A stretch of 64,000 bases of DNA from UBA1672 sp050633285 (GCA_050633285.1 JBOEGG010000005.1:1-64000), one strand, 5' to 3'; counted from the stretch's first letter, positions 7,890 to 16,483 are shown. The notes: generated by a model from the letters alone, not told the origin. Numbers and translations: made by a program.

Positions 7890-8103
7890 TAATTGTGTAC
7901 GTCTAAATACAGCGAAGAGTGTGCCTTCTGATGAAGAGGTTAGCTTTCATTTGATGCAGGTTGTAAGCGACCTTGAGAATGGTATGGAGGATTCTGTTTT
8001 TGTTCAGAAGCATATTTCATATTTGCTTGAGATAGCAGAGCGTAATAATTGGCAGACCGCTATGTATTATTTGAGTATGGCTCAAGGGAGTTTTGATGAC
8101 TGA
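7882..8103 (+). CDS. Small protein translationally coupled to luxI
   Basis: 73 residues; its ATG lies inside the last codons of luxI (8-base overlap), so translation is probably coupled. The product is soluble, acidic and helical (EVSFHLMQVVSDLENG, HISYLLEIAERNNWQTAMYY). No family is recognised. Small genes directly downstream of luxI are known in acetic acid bacteria (ginA after ginI), but homology to that protein is not shown here. It could modulate the synthase or regulator, or be an effector of the quorum response. That role is inference from position. Confidence 0.75.
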   Translation: MLDNCVRLNTAKSVPSDEEVSFHLMQVVSDLENGMEDSVFVQKHISYLLEIAERNNWQTAMYYLSMAQGSFDD

Positions 8104-8142
8104 GTAGTTTTATAATGTTCTTATTTGGAAAGGAGTTCCATC

Positions 8143-9048
8143 ATGGCACAGATTCAAACTGTAAATGCCACCACTGAGTATTCTAAAATTGTAGAAATTA
8201 TAAAGCGAGATGGTTGTATTGTCATAGAAGGGTTGCTTTCTGGTGATGAAACGGATGAGCTTCAAAAAGAGATGTCGCAACGCTTTGAGGCTTTGCCTGA
8301 TTGTCAGGGAGATTTTTATGGTCATGAAACTAAAAGGATGGGATCCTTATTCTCTAAGTCTAAAACTTTTCAGAAAATGGCAATACTAACTCCTATCATT
8401 GATGTTCTTGATAGTTTTCTTTTGGACTGGTGTAGCGATTATCAAGTTAATCTTACACAAGCGATTTCTATTGGTCCTCATGAGGTGAAACAAATCATGC
8501 ATCAGGATGATCCTATGTTTCCGTTCTCACACCCAGAGCATGAGGCTATGATAAATTGTATGTGGGCAATCGATGATTTTACAGAGGAGAACGGAGCAAC
8601 GGTATTAGTACCAGGTAGTCATTTGTGGCCTCGGACGCAATCCTTGAATTTATCGATGGAAAGCCTTCCCCCTGAAATGATTTCATACGGTGTGATGAAA
8701 AAGGGATCGGTTTTAATCTATTTAGGATCATTATTTCACAGTGGTGGCGCTAATAAGACTAAAGACAGACGGTGTGGAGCAGTTATTAGTTATTGTCTTG
8801 GTTGGTTGAGGCAAGCAGAGAATAGTTATCTCGCATATACTAGTGATGAAGTGCGCACTATGCCAGAACGACTAAAAAGGTTGCTTGGGTACTTTGTGCA
8901 TGAACCTAATCTTGGTTCCGTTGATGGGATTGACCCTTACCAATATGCTCTAGAGGACAAGAGGCATGGTGATTTTGATGAATTTGTTCCGAACTTTGTT
9001 AAGCCCTTACTAAAAGAGCACAGAGAAAAGCAGATTCAAAAGCACTAG
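8143..9048 (+). CDS. Phytanoyl-CoA dioxygenase (PhyH) family protein
   Basis: 301 residues from the ATG at 8143, chosen because AAGGAG lies eight bases upstream; a TTG at 8125 lies before that site. It is an Fe(II)/2-oxoglutarate oxygenase: the iron ligands are His120 and Asp122 (MHQDDP) and His199 (LFHSGG), with Arg209/210 (KDRRCG) for 2-oxoglutarate. The family hydroxylates acyl chains and many small molecules. It follows luxI and the 73-codon gene by 39 bp on the same strand, so it is probably in the quorum-sensing operon. It may modify a signal or make a quorum-controlled metabolite. The substrate is unknown. Confidence 0.88.
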   Translation: MAQIQTVNATTEYSKIVEIIKRDGCIVIEGLLSGDETDELQKEMSQRFEALPDCQGDFYGHETKRMGSLFSKSKTFQKMAILTPIIDVLDSFLLDWCSDYQVNLTQAISIGPHEVKQIMHQDDPMFPFSHPEHEAMINCMWAIDDFTEENGATVLVPGSHLWPRTQSLNLSMESLPPEMISYGVMKKGSVLIYLGSLFHSGGANKTKDRRCGAVISYCLGWLRQAENSYLAYTSDEVRTMPERLKRLLGYFVHEPNLGSVDGIDPYQYALEDKRHGDFDEFVPNFVKPLLKEHREKQIQKH

Positions 9049-9085
9049 AGAGCCTTAGTTTATATTTTTCTATGTGTGGGGATAA

Positions 9086-9130
9086 GGGCTTGCCTACCTA
9101 GTTGATGATATTTCACAGGGAGGTAAGCCC
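9086..9130. terminator. Inverted repeat between phyH-like gene and integrase
   Basis: Arms GGGCTTGCCT (9086-9095) and AGGTAAGCCC (9121-9130) pair over 10 bp with one G-T wobble and a 25-base loop. It lies between convergent genes and overlaps the last codons of the integrase. The loop is long and no clear T-run follows, so termination is only possible. It could instead be a recombinase or regulator site. Confidence 0.35.
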
Positions 9131-10819
9131 CCTATACTTAATCTTTTGTAGCCACTCATTTAACTTTTGCACACTATACCCAGCGCCGTAGCGACCTGAC
9201 ATGTCCTGACTAGAGTGCCCCTGAAGTGCATCCATAATCTCTTTGGGAATATCATTCTCTCTACAGGCATCCTCAAAGGTGTGTCGGAAGGAGTGGAAGG
9301 AGTTCTTGTCGTGTTTGATCTCCATGGCTTCTAAAAAACGAGAGAAGTAACGAGAGAATTTATCAGAGTATGTTCCGTCACTGCTTAGGGTGACTTCAGG
9401 GAATAATCTTTTGTCCCCTTTATCTTTCCTCATTTGCGTGAACTTAAGAAAACCTAAGTTAATCAATGTGGTGTGTATGGGTATTACGCGATTACTTCCA
9501 CTTGTTTTAACCTTCTTGTTACTATGGTGATCGTTAATATCGAAGTAGGGGATACCACCTTCTTCTTTGATGTCCTCAGTATGGAGTTGCAAGATTTCTC
9601 CTAAACGCATCCCAGTGTAGAGAGCAATGAGGGGTGCCCAATGCTTCGCTGTACCTCTTAGGGAATATGTTCCTTTCATGAATGTTTTATTCTTAGATAA
9701 ACACCCAGTATAAGTAGGTGAGCTAAATATCACGTTGAGTTCTTTTAGGTTAAAGGGGGAGCGCTCAGTGCGCTTGTTGCTCTTCACGCTGATACTAAAC
9801 CCTGTAAATATATCCTTATCAATCTCATCATAGTTAACAAGAGACCACCTCCAGAGGTTTCCTACGAACTGGAAATTCTTACGAGCTGTTTTAGCACTCA
9901 TTGCGGGGGTGTTATCTTGTACAGCCTTATTGATAGCTTCGGTGATTGTGAGGTGTCTGAGTTCTTTATGTCCTCTCCAGTTAGGCGGTAGGACTTCTAA
10001 AGCTTTCTTAAAGGTGCGGACATCAGCTTTTCCATAGGTGCCTATAGGTCTGTCTCCAGTGATTTCTATAAATGCCTCAGCCCATATTCTGTTACTTTTC
10101 GCGGTATTAGGTGTCCAATCTGATTTTGATTTATCCTCTATCCATTCTTTCATTACCTCTGAGAGGAGGGGAGCATTTGAGTTTTCTTGTACAGAGGCTT
10201 TAGGTGTCTCTGGTGTTTCCACTATAGAACCTTCGTTACGCTCACCTATGGCCTTCTGCGCACGAATGGAGACCTCTTGGAGTGTCCTTGAGATCTTCTT
10301 ATGGGCTAGTGAACCTTCTTCTATATTCAGGCATACGTTAGGCCAGCTCATAACCTCAATAGCTTCCCCCTCATAAAAGCCTTCAGTGACCCCTTGGGCA
10401 TAATCACTCTTGGTTATGGAGGTTAGGGCTTCTCCTATTTCTGTATATTCTGAGAAAGTGTTGGTAGGTGTCTTTCGCTGGGTGCCTCTATAGAATCCCT
10501 CAAGGCGTGTCTCTTCGTCTTCCTCAAGGCGGTATTGGTAATACACATCATGGATATGTTTTAGCTGTTCACTAGTGATGTCCTTCAGGCGAGGGCTTGA
10601 GGTTCTCTTTAGTTCCTCTCGGTGTTGTTCGAATTGGTTTTCTATTCTAGCCGATTCTTTTCGAACACATTTAATTGCTTCTTTGTGATCTTTGGTATTT
10701 AGAGAGAATTTTACCTCAGTTTTGCCATAGGTTTTAGCTATGTCATTAGGTACTCTTGCACGGTAGTAATATACCGCACCTCGTCTAAATAAATTGGTGT
10801 GTCCAGACACTTTTTCCAT
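9113..10819 (-). CDS. Tyrosine recombinase / integrase
   Basis: 568 residues, long for the family because of an N-terminal extension. It starts with an arm/DUF6538-like region (LFRRGAVYYYRARVPNDIA), has a SAM-like core-binding domain near 220-330, and ends in the catalytic domain. The catalytic residues are visible: Arg in YTGMRLGEIL, His/Arg in HSFRHTF, the later His in LQGHSS, and the Tyr in MSGRYGAGY. It starts 84 bp from the 3' end of tRNA-Met and reads away from it, which marks it as the enzyme that inserted the island there. It is convergent with the phytanoyl-CoA dioxygenase-like gene. Confidence 0.95.
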   Translation of the reverse strand: MEKVSGHTNLFRRGAVYYYRARVPNDIAKTYGKTEVKFSLNTKDHKEAIKCVRKESARIENQFEQHREELKRTSSPRLKDITSEQLKHIHDVYYQYRLEEDEETRLEGFYRGTQRKTPTNTFSEYTEIGEALTSITKSDYAQGVTEGFYEGEAIEVMSWPNVCLNIEEGSLAHKKISRTLQEVSIRAQKAIGERNEGSIVETPETPKASVQENSNAPLLSEVMKEWIEDKSKSDWTPNTAKSNRIWAEAFIEITGDRPIGTYGKADVRTFKKALEVLPPNWRGHKELRHLTITEAINKAVQDNTPAMSAKTARKNFQFVGNLWRWSLVNYDEIDKDIFTGFSISVKSNKRTERSPFNLKELNVIFSSPTYTGCLSKNKTFMKGTYSLRGTAKHWAPLIALYTGMRLGEILQLHTEDIKEEGGIPYFDINDHHSNKKVKTSGSNRVIPIHTTLINLGFLKFTQMRKDKGDKRLFPEVTLSSDGTYSDKFSRYFSRFLEAMEIKHDKNSFHSFRHTFEDACRENDIPKEIMDALQGHSSQDMSGRYGAGYSVQKLNEWLQKIKYRGLTSL

Positions 10820-10903
10820 ACCTCGTGTGTACCAGTTATGTGTACCAAAGGCAATCTTAAGTGTTTGAGTTATAATAACTTATTGATATAAAAGAGAGTT
10901 AAT

Positions 10904-10979
10904 TGGTAGCGGAGGAGAGATTTGAACTCCCGACACAAGGATTATGATTCCTCTGCTCTAACCCCTGAGCTACTCCGCC
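10904..10979 (-). tRNA. tRNA-Met (CAT), elongator type
   Basis: A 76-base cloverleaf can be folded by hand. The acceptor arm is GGCGGAG with CUCCGCU, the D arm GCUC/GAGC, and the anticodon arm GAGGA/UCCUU around loop AUCAUAA (anticodon CAU). The variable loop has five bases, the T arm is GGGAG/CUCUC, and CCA is encoded. The acceptor and anticodon sequences match alphaproteobacterial elongator tRNA-Met rather than initiator; tRNA-Ile2 is the alternative for a CAU anticodon. It is the attachment site of the neighbouring element. Confidence 0.93.
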
Positions 10980-11150
10980 ACGAAGATAACAGGGTCGATA
11001 TCTAATCGAGTGCGTTTATCCCTTATTTCACTTCTGCCGTCAAGGGAAATGAGGTGATTTTTCTGCTTTTTAATAAGTTTCTTGTGTTTTTGTTAACATG
11101 TGGTTTAAAATGTACAGTAATGATAAAATTTTTATAAAGAGGTGTATGTA

Positions 11151-11651
11151 ATGGGCGCGGCAATTGATACTGATCGCTTAACGATGGGGGATATGAGCTC
11201 AGGGACTTGGGGAAGTTTTTCTGCTCCTGAAGGTGAAGGTACAAAAAATTTAGATTATTTCAAGAGTACTTACTTTGGTCAGGCACAAATTGAAGTTATT
11301 CAAAAAGAAGCTATGGAGCAAATGGCTGCGCAGGGGGTTGAGGATTACTCACTGTCGGATAGTAAAATTAACAGAATATTGTGGCAAGAACAGGTTTCTC
11401 AAGCATATGGTGGTGAGCCGGATGTTACGAATAAAGAAATGGTAGAGATGACCGAATCGGGCTTTACCGATGTCATGCAGCTTGTTGGTATATTTGATGA
11501 GGTTTCTGACCCGAATGCGGTGAACCCTGATACAGCTCCTGAGGCAGCGGCAGATGAGCCGGCAGCAAGAGGAACTGGTTATTACGGTGTTCAAACCGGA
11601 ACTGATAGAGCAATGGAAGAATTAAATAATACGAATAGCATGAATTTATAA
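11151..11651 (+). CDS. Hypothetical protein
   Basis: 166 residues from the ATG at 11151, preceded by AAGAGGTG; an in-frame GTG at 11142 overlaps that site. The product is acidic and soluble, with a helical middle (NKEMVEMTESGFTDVMQLVG) and an Ala/Pro-rich linker before a Gly/Tyr stretch and an Asn-rich end. No family is recognised. It stands alone between the tRNA and mnmA and is followed by a good terminator, so it is expressed by itself. It is the first of several acidic orphan proteins in the chromosomal part. Confidence 0.7.
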   Translation: MGAAIDTDRLTMGDMSSGTWGSFSAPEGEGTKNLDYFKSTYFGQAQIEVIQKEAMEQMAAQGVEDYSLSDSKINRILWQEQVSQAYGGEPDVTNKEMVEMTESGFTDVMQLVGIFDEVSDPNAVNPDTAPEAAADEPAARGTGYYGVQTGTDRAMEELNNTNSMNL

Positions 11652-11671
11652 TATTGGTGTTGTAGTTTTTA

Positions 11672-11703
11672 AGAGCCTCGCAGATGATGCGGGGCTTTTT
11701 TTA
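11672..11703 (+). terminator. Rho-independent terminator
   Basis: Arms GCCTCGCA (11675-11682) and TGCGGGGC (11688-11695) with a 5-base loop, followed by seven T. It ends the hypothetical gene and lies between convergent genes. Confidence 0.85.
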
Positions 11704-11709
11704 TTGGGG

Positions 11710-12858
11710 TTACTTGGTGCCTGTGATCCAGCCACCACCGATTACGCGATCATCGACATAGCATACAGCGGCTTGACCGGCGGCTATACCGTATTGGGGC
11801 GTGTCTAGGTGTATTTCTGCGCCTTTATCGCCAAAGCAAAGTTTTGCTGTTGTTGGTTTCATGACAGATCGGAATTTGACATCAACATTGATTGAGCCAT
11901 TTTGTGTATGGTCGAATAGCCAGTTGCAGTCTGAAATATTTAATATATTACGTGCGAGTGCTTCTTTCGGGCCTACTATGACCTGATTATCTTGCGGGTT
12001 TAGGGCAATGACGTATAGAGGTTCATTATTATTGGACACGCCGCCGCCAATACCAATGCCGCGACGTTGGCCAATGGTATAATGGATAATGCCATCATGA
12101 TCACCAACAATACGGCCATCTACATGGACGATCTTTCCGGGTTTCGCGCCTTCGGGGCGTAGTTTTTTTACGACTTTCGCGTAATCACCATGCGGAACAA
12201 AGCATATATCCTGTGAGTCCGGTTTATCAGCGTTCGTCAGGCCTAAGCGTTGCGCATGTTGTCTTGTTATATCCTTTGCCCAACCACCGAGGGGAAAACG
12301 CAGAAAATCAAGTTGTTCTTGTGTTGTGGCAAAGAGGAAATAGCTCTGATCTTTACCATTATCATGGGCGCGTTTGAGGTGAGCGTGCCCCTCATCATCC
12401 GTTACACGTTGTATATAATGCCCAGTTGCCATGCAGTCCGCGCCAAGGTCGTGTGCGACCTCTAACAGGTCACGAAATTTGACGGTCTGATTACATTTTA
12501 CGCATGGTATAGGGGTTTCACCCTTAAGGTAGCTGTCAGCGAAATCGTCAATGACGGATTCACGAAAGTTGCTTTCATAATTTAGAACATAATGTGGGAA
12601 GCCCAGTGTTTCTGCAACGCGGCGAGCATCGTATATGTCTTGTCCGGCGCAACATGTTTTTGATTTTATAGCTTGTGTGTCGGGGGACGTTGCGTCGCCA
12701 TAATCGTAAAGTTGTAGAGTTACGCCGACGACATCGTAGCCTTCTTCATGTAAGAGCGCCGCGCAAACAGATGAGTCTACACCACCCGACATGGCAACAA
12801 CCACGCGCGTTTCTTCGGGGGCTTTTGGAAAGCCAAGAGAGTTTAGTTTTTTGTTCAT
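11710..12858 (-). CDS. mnmA: tRNA-specific 2-thiouridylase MnmA
   Basis: Adds sulfur to C2 of wobble U34 in tRNAs for Lys, Glu and Gln, using ATP and a persulfide relay. The 382-residue length is normal. The PP-loop SGGVDS is at 24-29, and the catalytic cysteines are Cys119 in the PCVKCN motif and Cys219 in QDICF. An insertion with CC near 69-70 is seen in related proteins. The sulfur would come from a cysteine desulfurase such as the one at 16834-17979. The other wobble-modification genes mnmD, mnmC and trhO are also in this window. Confidence 0.97.
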   Translation of the reverse strand: MNKKLNSLGFPKAPEETRVVVAMSGGVDSSVCAALLHEEGYDVVGVTLQLYDYGDATSPDTQAIKSKTCCAGQDIYDARRVAETLGFPHYVLNYESNFRESVIDDFADSYLKGETPIPCVKCNQTVKFRDLLEVAHDLGADCMATGHYIQRVTDDEGHAHLKRAHDNGKDQSYFLFATTQEQLDFLRFPLGGWAKDITRQHAQRLGLTNADKPDSQDICFVPHGDYAKVVKKLRPEGAKPGKIVHVDGRIVGDHDGIIHYTIGQRRGIGIGGGVSNNNEPLYVIALNPQDNQVIVGPKEALARNILNISDCNWLFDHTQNGSINVDVKFRSVMKPTTAKLCFGDKGAEIHLDTPQYGIAAGQAAVCYVDDRVIGGGWITGTK

Positions 12859-13025
12859 TGTCCAACATATCCCTTTATAACACGAACAACGCGATGCGTT
12901 GCTTCATAGGAGGCTTTGCAAAACCCATGCTTGTTTATTTTTGTTTATACGCTCATGCGGCGGAATATACGCCAATATGTAGAAAAATCAAGTTTTTCGG
13001 TGTGAGGGCTGTAGAAGCAAGAGTT

Positions 13026-13856
13026 TTATGCCTCAAACGTGTAGGGGGCAGAGGCATCTTGTGCTTGCTCAGGTTTTTGTGCCAAGTCTTCTTTATAACG
13101 TTGTGCATCCTCGGTGATGGACTGCTTTATTTGTGAGAGCAAGCTAGTGTGGTGTTCAGTATCCATATCTTTATTTAACGCGCTGTATGCGCCGGATGCG
13201 CCTCTTTTCTGTGAAACGATTTCGCTAAATAAGACCATTCTATGTCCGGCTTCTTGACCGGTATTGTCTGTGACATTGGTGGTTGCCTCCGGATATTGTT
13301 CTAACAGGTCGGACAGGAAAATTATGTGTTGTTTATAGGCTGTTTCGTCGGCTTGTTCTCTAATTTTATCTAGAGGGGTTCTTTCGTTAACTGTTTTGCA
13401 GATTACAATGTTGTCCAGATATTCGTTCAAGCACTTTTTCTGATCTGCGTTATCCCATAATTCGTGTATCTCATTTTGGTGCTTGTCTTGTTCTAAGAGT
13501 GCTTGTGTTATTTCGTGTCGTTTTGGTAGGCGTATGTCGTGATATTCTTTCAATATGTCTTCGTATGGGCGGCTGCTTAACATCCTACGTATTGGACTTG
13601 TGCGTATAACAGCATCGGTTTTTGGCATGACGTTTTGTGTTCCTGCTTCTGTTTGTAAGCTTAACAGGATAAATGGATCTTGCTCTGCTAGTGTGAGACT
13701 CCATTGTGTGTGTAGGCGGGCGTATTCTACATCCTCTTCATGTCGTGTCGGATGGCCATCGGCGATTTTAATCGCATTTGTGAGTATTGTTTTCCAATCG
13801 CCTTCTGCGCCTTGGCTTGCGCGCTTATAAAGCGTGGATAGCTTATCTATACCCAT
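13026..13856 (-). CDS. Hypothetical protein
   Basis: 276 residues from the ATG at 13856, with AAGGGTG just upstream; a GTG at 13865 is too close to that site. The product is soluble, strongly helical and charged. It has no signal peptide or membrane span, and a disordered Gln/Ala/Pro-rich tail (QKPEQAQDASAPYTFEA). No family is recognised. It lies alone on the minus strand between mnmA and icd, convergent with nothing. Similar stand-alone acidic orphans recur at 23575, 48131 and 51560. Confidence 0.75.
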   Translation of the reverse strand: MGIDKLSTLYKRASQGAEGDWKTILTNAIKIADGHPTRHEEDVEYARLHTQWSLTLAEQDPFILLSLQTEAGTQNVMPKTDAVIRTSPIRRMLSSRPYEDILKEYHDIRLPKRHEITQALLEQDKHQNEIHELWDNADQKKCLNEYLDNIVICKTVNERTPLDKIREQADETAYKQHIIFLSDLLEQYPEATTNVTDNTGQEAGHRMVLFSEIVSQKRGASGAYSALNKDMDTEHHTSLLSQIKQSITEDAQRYKEDLAQKPEQAQDASAPYTFEA

Positions 13857-14035
13857 GTTTATCACCCTTAGACTTTTTATTTTTTATTATCCTACAGTAG
13901 TAGGGGGATTTGGGTCAAACTTCTCTCGCTTTGGTTGTTGGCCCCCTTATTCTCTTGGTAGCATGTTCACGGGGAAGGAATCATGATAAAAGGGCTTATT
14001 ACTTTTGAAAATGATTCGTGAAAGGTGCTTTAGAT

Positions 14036-15250
14036 ATGGCTAAGATCAAAGTGGATACTCCTGTTGTTGAGATTGATGGAGACGAGATGACACGCATCAT
14101 CTGGGACTTTATCAAAAAGAGCCTGATTTTGCCGTATCTGGATATTGATCTGAAATATTATGATTTATCCGTTCAAAACCGTGATGCGACAGATGATCAA
14201 ATTACGGTTGATGCAGCCGAAGCGATCAAAAAATATGGTGTTGGTGTTAAATGCGCGACGATTACACCGGATGAGGGGCGTGTTGAGGAATTTGGCTTGA
14301 AAAAAATGTGGCGTAGCCCTAACGGTACGATACGTAACATATTGGGTGGAACAATATTCCGTGCGCCGATTACATGCTCTAACGTGCCGCGTTATGTGCC
14401 GGGCTGGGAAAACCCGATTATTGTTGGTCGTCATGCTTTTGGTGATCAATATAAAGCCACAGATATGAAAATTGATGTGCCGGGTACTATGAAGATGGTG
14501 TTTACGCCAAAGGATGGTGGTGAAGAGCAGGAATGGAAGATTTTTGATTTTCCATCATCAGGCGTGGCCATGGGGATGTATAACCTTGATGCATCAATTG
14601 AAGGCTTTGCACGTTCCAGTTTTAATTACGGATTGCTACAGAATTATCCTGTTTATATGTCGACAAAGAATACGATTCTGAAACAGTATGACGGGCGTTT
14701 TATTGAGATATTTCAACGTGTTTATGATGAAGAGTTCAAATCAGAATTTGAAAAACGTGAGTTATGGTATGAGCACCGCTTGATTGATGACATGGTGGCG
14801 CAGGCGATCAAATCAAAAGGTGGGTTTGTATGGGCGTGTAAGAATTATGATGGTGATGTACAATCTGACATCGTGGCGCAAGGGTTCGGTTCGCTTGGTC
14901 TTATGACTTCGGTGTTATTGACTCCGGATGGTAAAACGGTGGAGGCAGAGGCAGCACACGGAACAGTGACGCGCCATTATCGTTTACACCAACAAGGAAA
15001 GCCGACCTCTACAAACCCGATCGCATCTATCTTTGCATGGACAAGTGGTTTGAAGTATCGCGGTAAGTTTGATGATAATCAGGCGCTTATTGATTTTTGT
15101 GAAACACTGGAGCGTGTATGCGTTGAAACAGTGGAGCAGGGCTCTATGACGAAGGATCTGGCACTGTTGGTTGGGGAAGATCAGCCGTATCTTACGACAC
15201 AGGAATTCTTGGATAAGCTTGTTGAAAATCTTGAAGTTGCGATGGGGTAG
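14036..15250 (+). CDS. icd: NADP-dependent isocitrate dehydrogenase
   Basis: Oxidative decarboxylation of isocitrate to 2-oxoglutarate in the TCA cycle. The 404-residue length and sequence fit the eukaryote-like (type II) NADP enzyme common in alphaproteobacteria: VVEIDGDEMTRIIW at the start, KSPNGT-like WRSPNGTIRN, the Tyr/Lys region, and EAAHGTVTRHYR for cofactor binding. The ATG at 14036 is chosen because AAAGGTG lies eight bases upstream; a start at 14018 would add six residues. The HEAT-repeat gene follows without a gap. Confidence 0.97.
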   Translation: MAKIKVDTPVVEIDGDEMTRIIWDFIKKSLILPYLDIDLKYYDLSVQNRDATDDQITVDAAEAIKKYGVGVKCATITPDEGRVEEFGLKKMWRSPNGTIRNILGGTIFRAPITCSNVPRYVPGWENPIIVGRHAFGDQYKATDMKIDVPGTMKMVFTPKDGGEEQEWKIFDFPSSGVAMGMYNLDASIEGFARSSFNYGLLQNYPVYMSTKNTILKQYDGRFIEIFQRVYDEEFKSEFEKRELWYEHRLIDDMVAQAIKSKGGFVWACKNYDGDVQSDIVAQGFGSLGLMTSVLLTPDGKTVEAEAAHGTVTRHYRLHQQGKPTSTNPIASIFAWTSGLKYRGKFDDNQALIDFCETLERVCVETVEQGSMTKDLALLVGEDQPYLTTQEFLDKLVENLEVAMG

Positions 15251-16072
15251 TTGTTGTCTGGTAAAGATACTCAATATGATAAGATAGACTCTGCTGAATT
15301 GGTGGAATCTGCATATCATGTAGATGATGATGATCAATATAACTGTATGCTCAGTGAGTTGCACAGGCGTGGTGGTCAGGTTGAATTTTGTTTGGCAATG
15401 TCACTTGTGCGCTCTGACGACGCGCTTCGACGTGAGATAGGGGCTCAAATTTTAGGACGGCTTGGGTGGGAGAAAGACAGCTTTCACGATGAATCTGTTG
15501 ATGTCTTAATTTCTCTACTTGGCGATGAATGTGATGATGTGGTTGAAGTTTCTGCATTCGGTCTTGGGCTTCGTCATAGTAAAGAGGCTATTCCTCATTT
15601 ATTGAAACTATTAGGTCATGCTGCCTCTGATGTCCGGCATGGTGTGGCTTATGGACTAAGTGGCTATGATGATGAATTAGCTGTTTCTGGGTTAATCACA
15701 CTTTCTGATGACGAGGATGATGAAGTCCGGAATTGGGCCATATTTGGGTTGGGGCAGCAATGTGAAATGGATAGCCCCGAAATACGGTCTGTTTTTGTGA
15801 AGCATTTGAATGAGAGAAATCCGGAAATTCGCGGTGAAGCGATGATTGGGCTGGCTCTTAGAAAAGATATGCGCGTCAAGCCTGCGATTATACAGGAGTT
15901 AGAGGGAGAGCTTCATGGAACATGGGCAATGGAAGCCGCAAGGAAATACCCCGATCCTGATTTTATTTCTCTTTTGAAACAGGTGCGAATTGAGCAAGCC
16001 GAGGGTATAGATGAATATATGATTGGCTGTATTGATGATGCTATTGCTGCATGTGTTGAGGGTGTAGGGTAG
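15251..16072 (+). CDS. HEAT-repeat protein
   Basis: Up to 273 residues from a TTG directly after the icd stop codon; the exact start is uncertain. The middle consists of HEAT/PBS-lyase-type repeats of about 30 residues: SVDVLISLLGDECDDVVEVS, AIPHLLKLLGHAASDVRHGV, then LITLSDDEDDEVRNWAIFG. Such repeats form a scaffold for protein binding; no enzyme motif is seen. Because it abuts icd it is probably co-transcribed. Its partner is unknown. Confidence 0.8.
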   Translation: MLSGKDTQYDKIDSAELVESAYHVDDDDQYNCMLSELHRRGGQVEFCLAMSLVRSDDALRREIGAQILGRLGWEKDSFHDESVDVLISLLGDECDDVVEVSAFGLGLRHSKEAIPHLLKLLGHAASDVRHGVAYGLSGYDDELAVSGLITLSDDEDDEVRNWAIFGLGQQCEMDSPEIRSVFVKHLNERNPEIRGEAMIGLALRKDMRVKPAIIQELEGELHGTWAMEAARKYPDPDFISLLKQVRIEQAEGIDEYMIGCIDDAIAACVEGVG

Positions 16073-16076
16073 GTAA

Positions 16077-16361
16077 TTAACCCTCAACATCTACGGCGAT
16101 GCGCATGTCGCGAAGGGGGCGGACGATTGAAATGCAGTCTTGATAAATAGGGTGTGCTTTGTATGTATCAAGGGATTTTTGATCGGAAAATTCGCCGTAA
16201 ACGACAACATCAATTTCGTTTTCGATTTGATCTACTTTTTTATTTTTTGTGATTGTTAAAAGCCAGTTGCCCTCTATCGTCTCAAGTTTTTTGAGGCCGT
16301 TATAAACGTCTTCTATTTTGTTTTTATCTTTTGCGCTGAACAGGACAATATGTCGGATCAT
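16077..16361 (-). CDS. Dabb (stress-responsive A/B barrel) domain protein
   Basis: 94 residues that form one ferredoxin-like Dabb domain: MIRHIVLFSAKD at the start, GLKKLETIEGNWLL in the middle, and DVVVYGEFSDQKSLDTYKAH followed by HPIYQ near the end. These small proteins dimerise; the function is unclear in most bacteria. It is on the minus strand, convergent with the HEAT gene, with four bases between the stops. Confidence 0.85.
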   Translation of the reverse strand: MIRHIVLFSAKDKNKIEDVYNGLKKLETIEGNWLLTITKNKKVDQIENEIDVVVYGEFSDQKSLDTYKAHPIYQDCISIVRPLRDMRIAVDVEG

Positions 16362-16483
16362 ACTCTGGTTGCTTTCGTTTATCTTCAGATATCGTTATTT
16401 ATTTCTTACGTAGTGGCTCTACGCTGCGTCACTTATGCATTGTCCGAGAATAAAGCAAAGCAACGATAGTGTTTTATCGAATT

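Larger units (their letters stand above)
1..10904. mobile_element. Right part of an integrated element at tRNA-Met
   Basis: The region is bounded on the right by the 3' end of the tRNA-Met gene. A tyrosine recombinase gene starts 84 bp inside that end, the usual layout of elements that integrate into tRNA 3' ends. Its content is accessory: a serine recombinase, unknown small genes, a HEPN-like protein, DUF4145, XRE, and a LuxR/LuxI cassette. Ordinary conserved chromosomal genes begin just to the right of the tRNA. The left end and the matching att repeat lie outside the window, and no second copy of the tRNA 3' end was noticed here. No conjugation, replication or phage structural genes are visible, so the class of element is open. 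Confidence 0.7.

Noticed and set aside
1..10904. Prophage
   Set aside because: An integrase and XRE regulator are present, but no capsid, terminase, tail or lysis genes are seen in this part.
12675..13136. Plus-strand frame of 153 codons across the mnmA start
   Set aside because: It lies opposite mnmA and the orphan gene and its product is arginine- and cysteine-rich, like a shadow frame.
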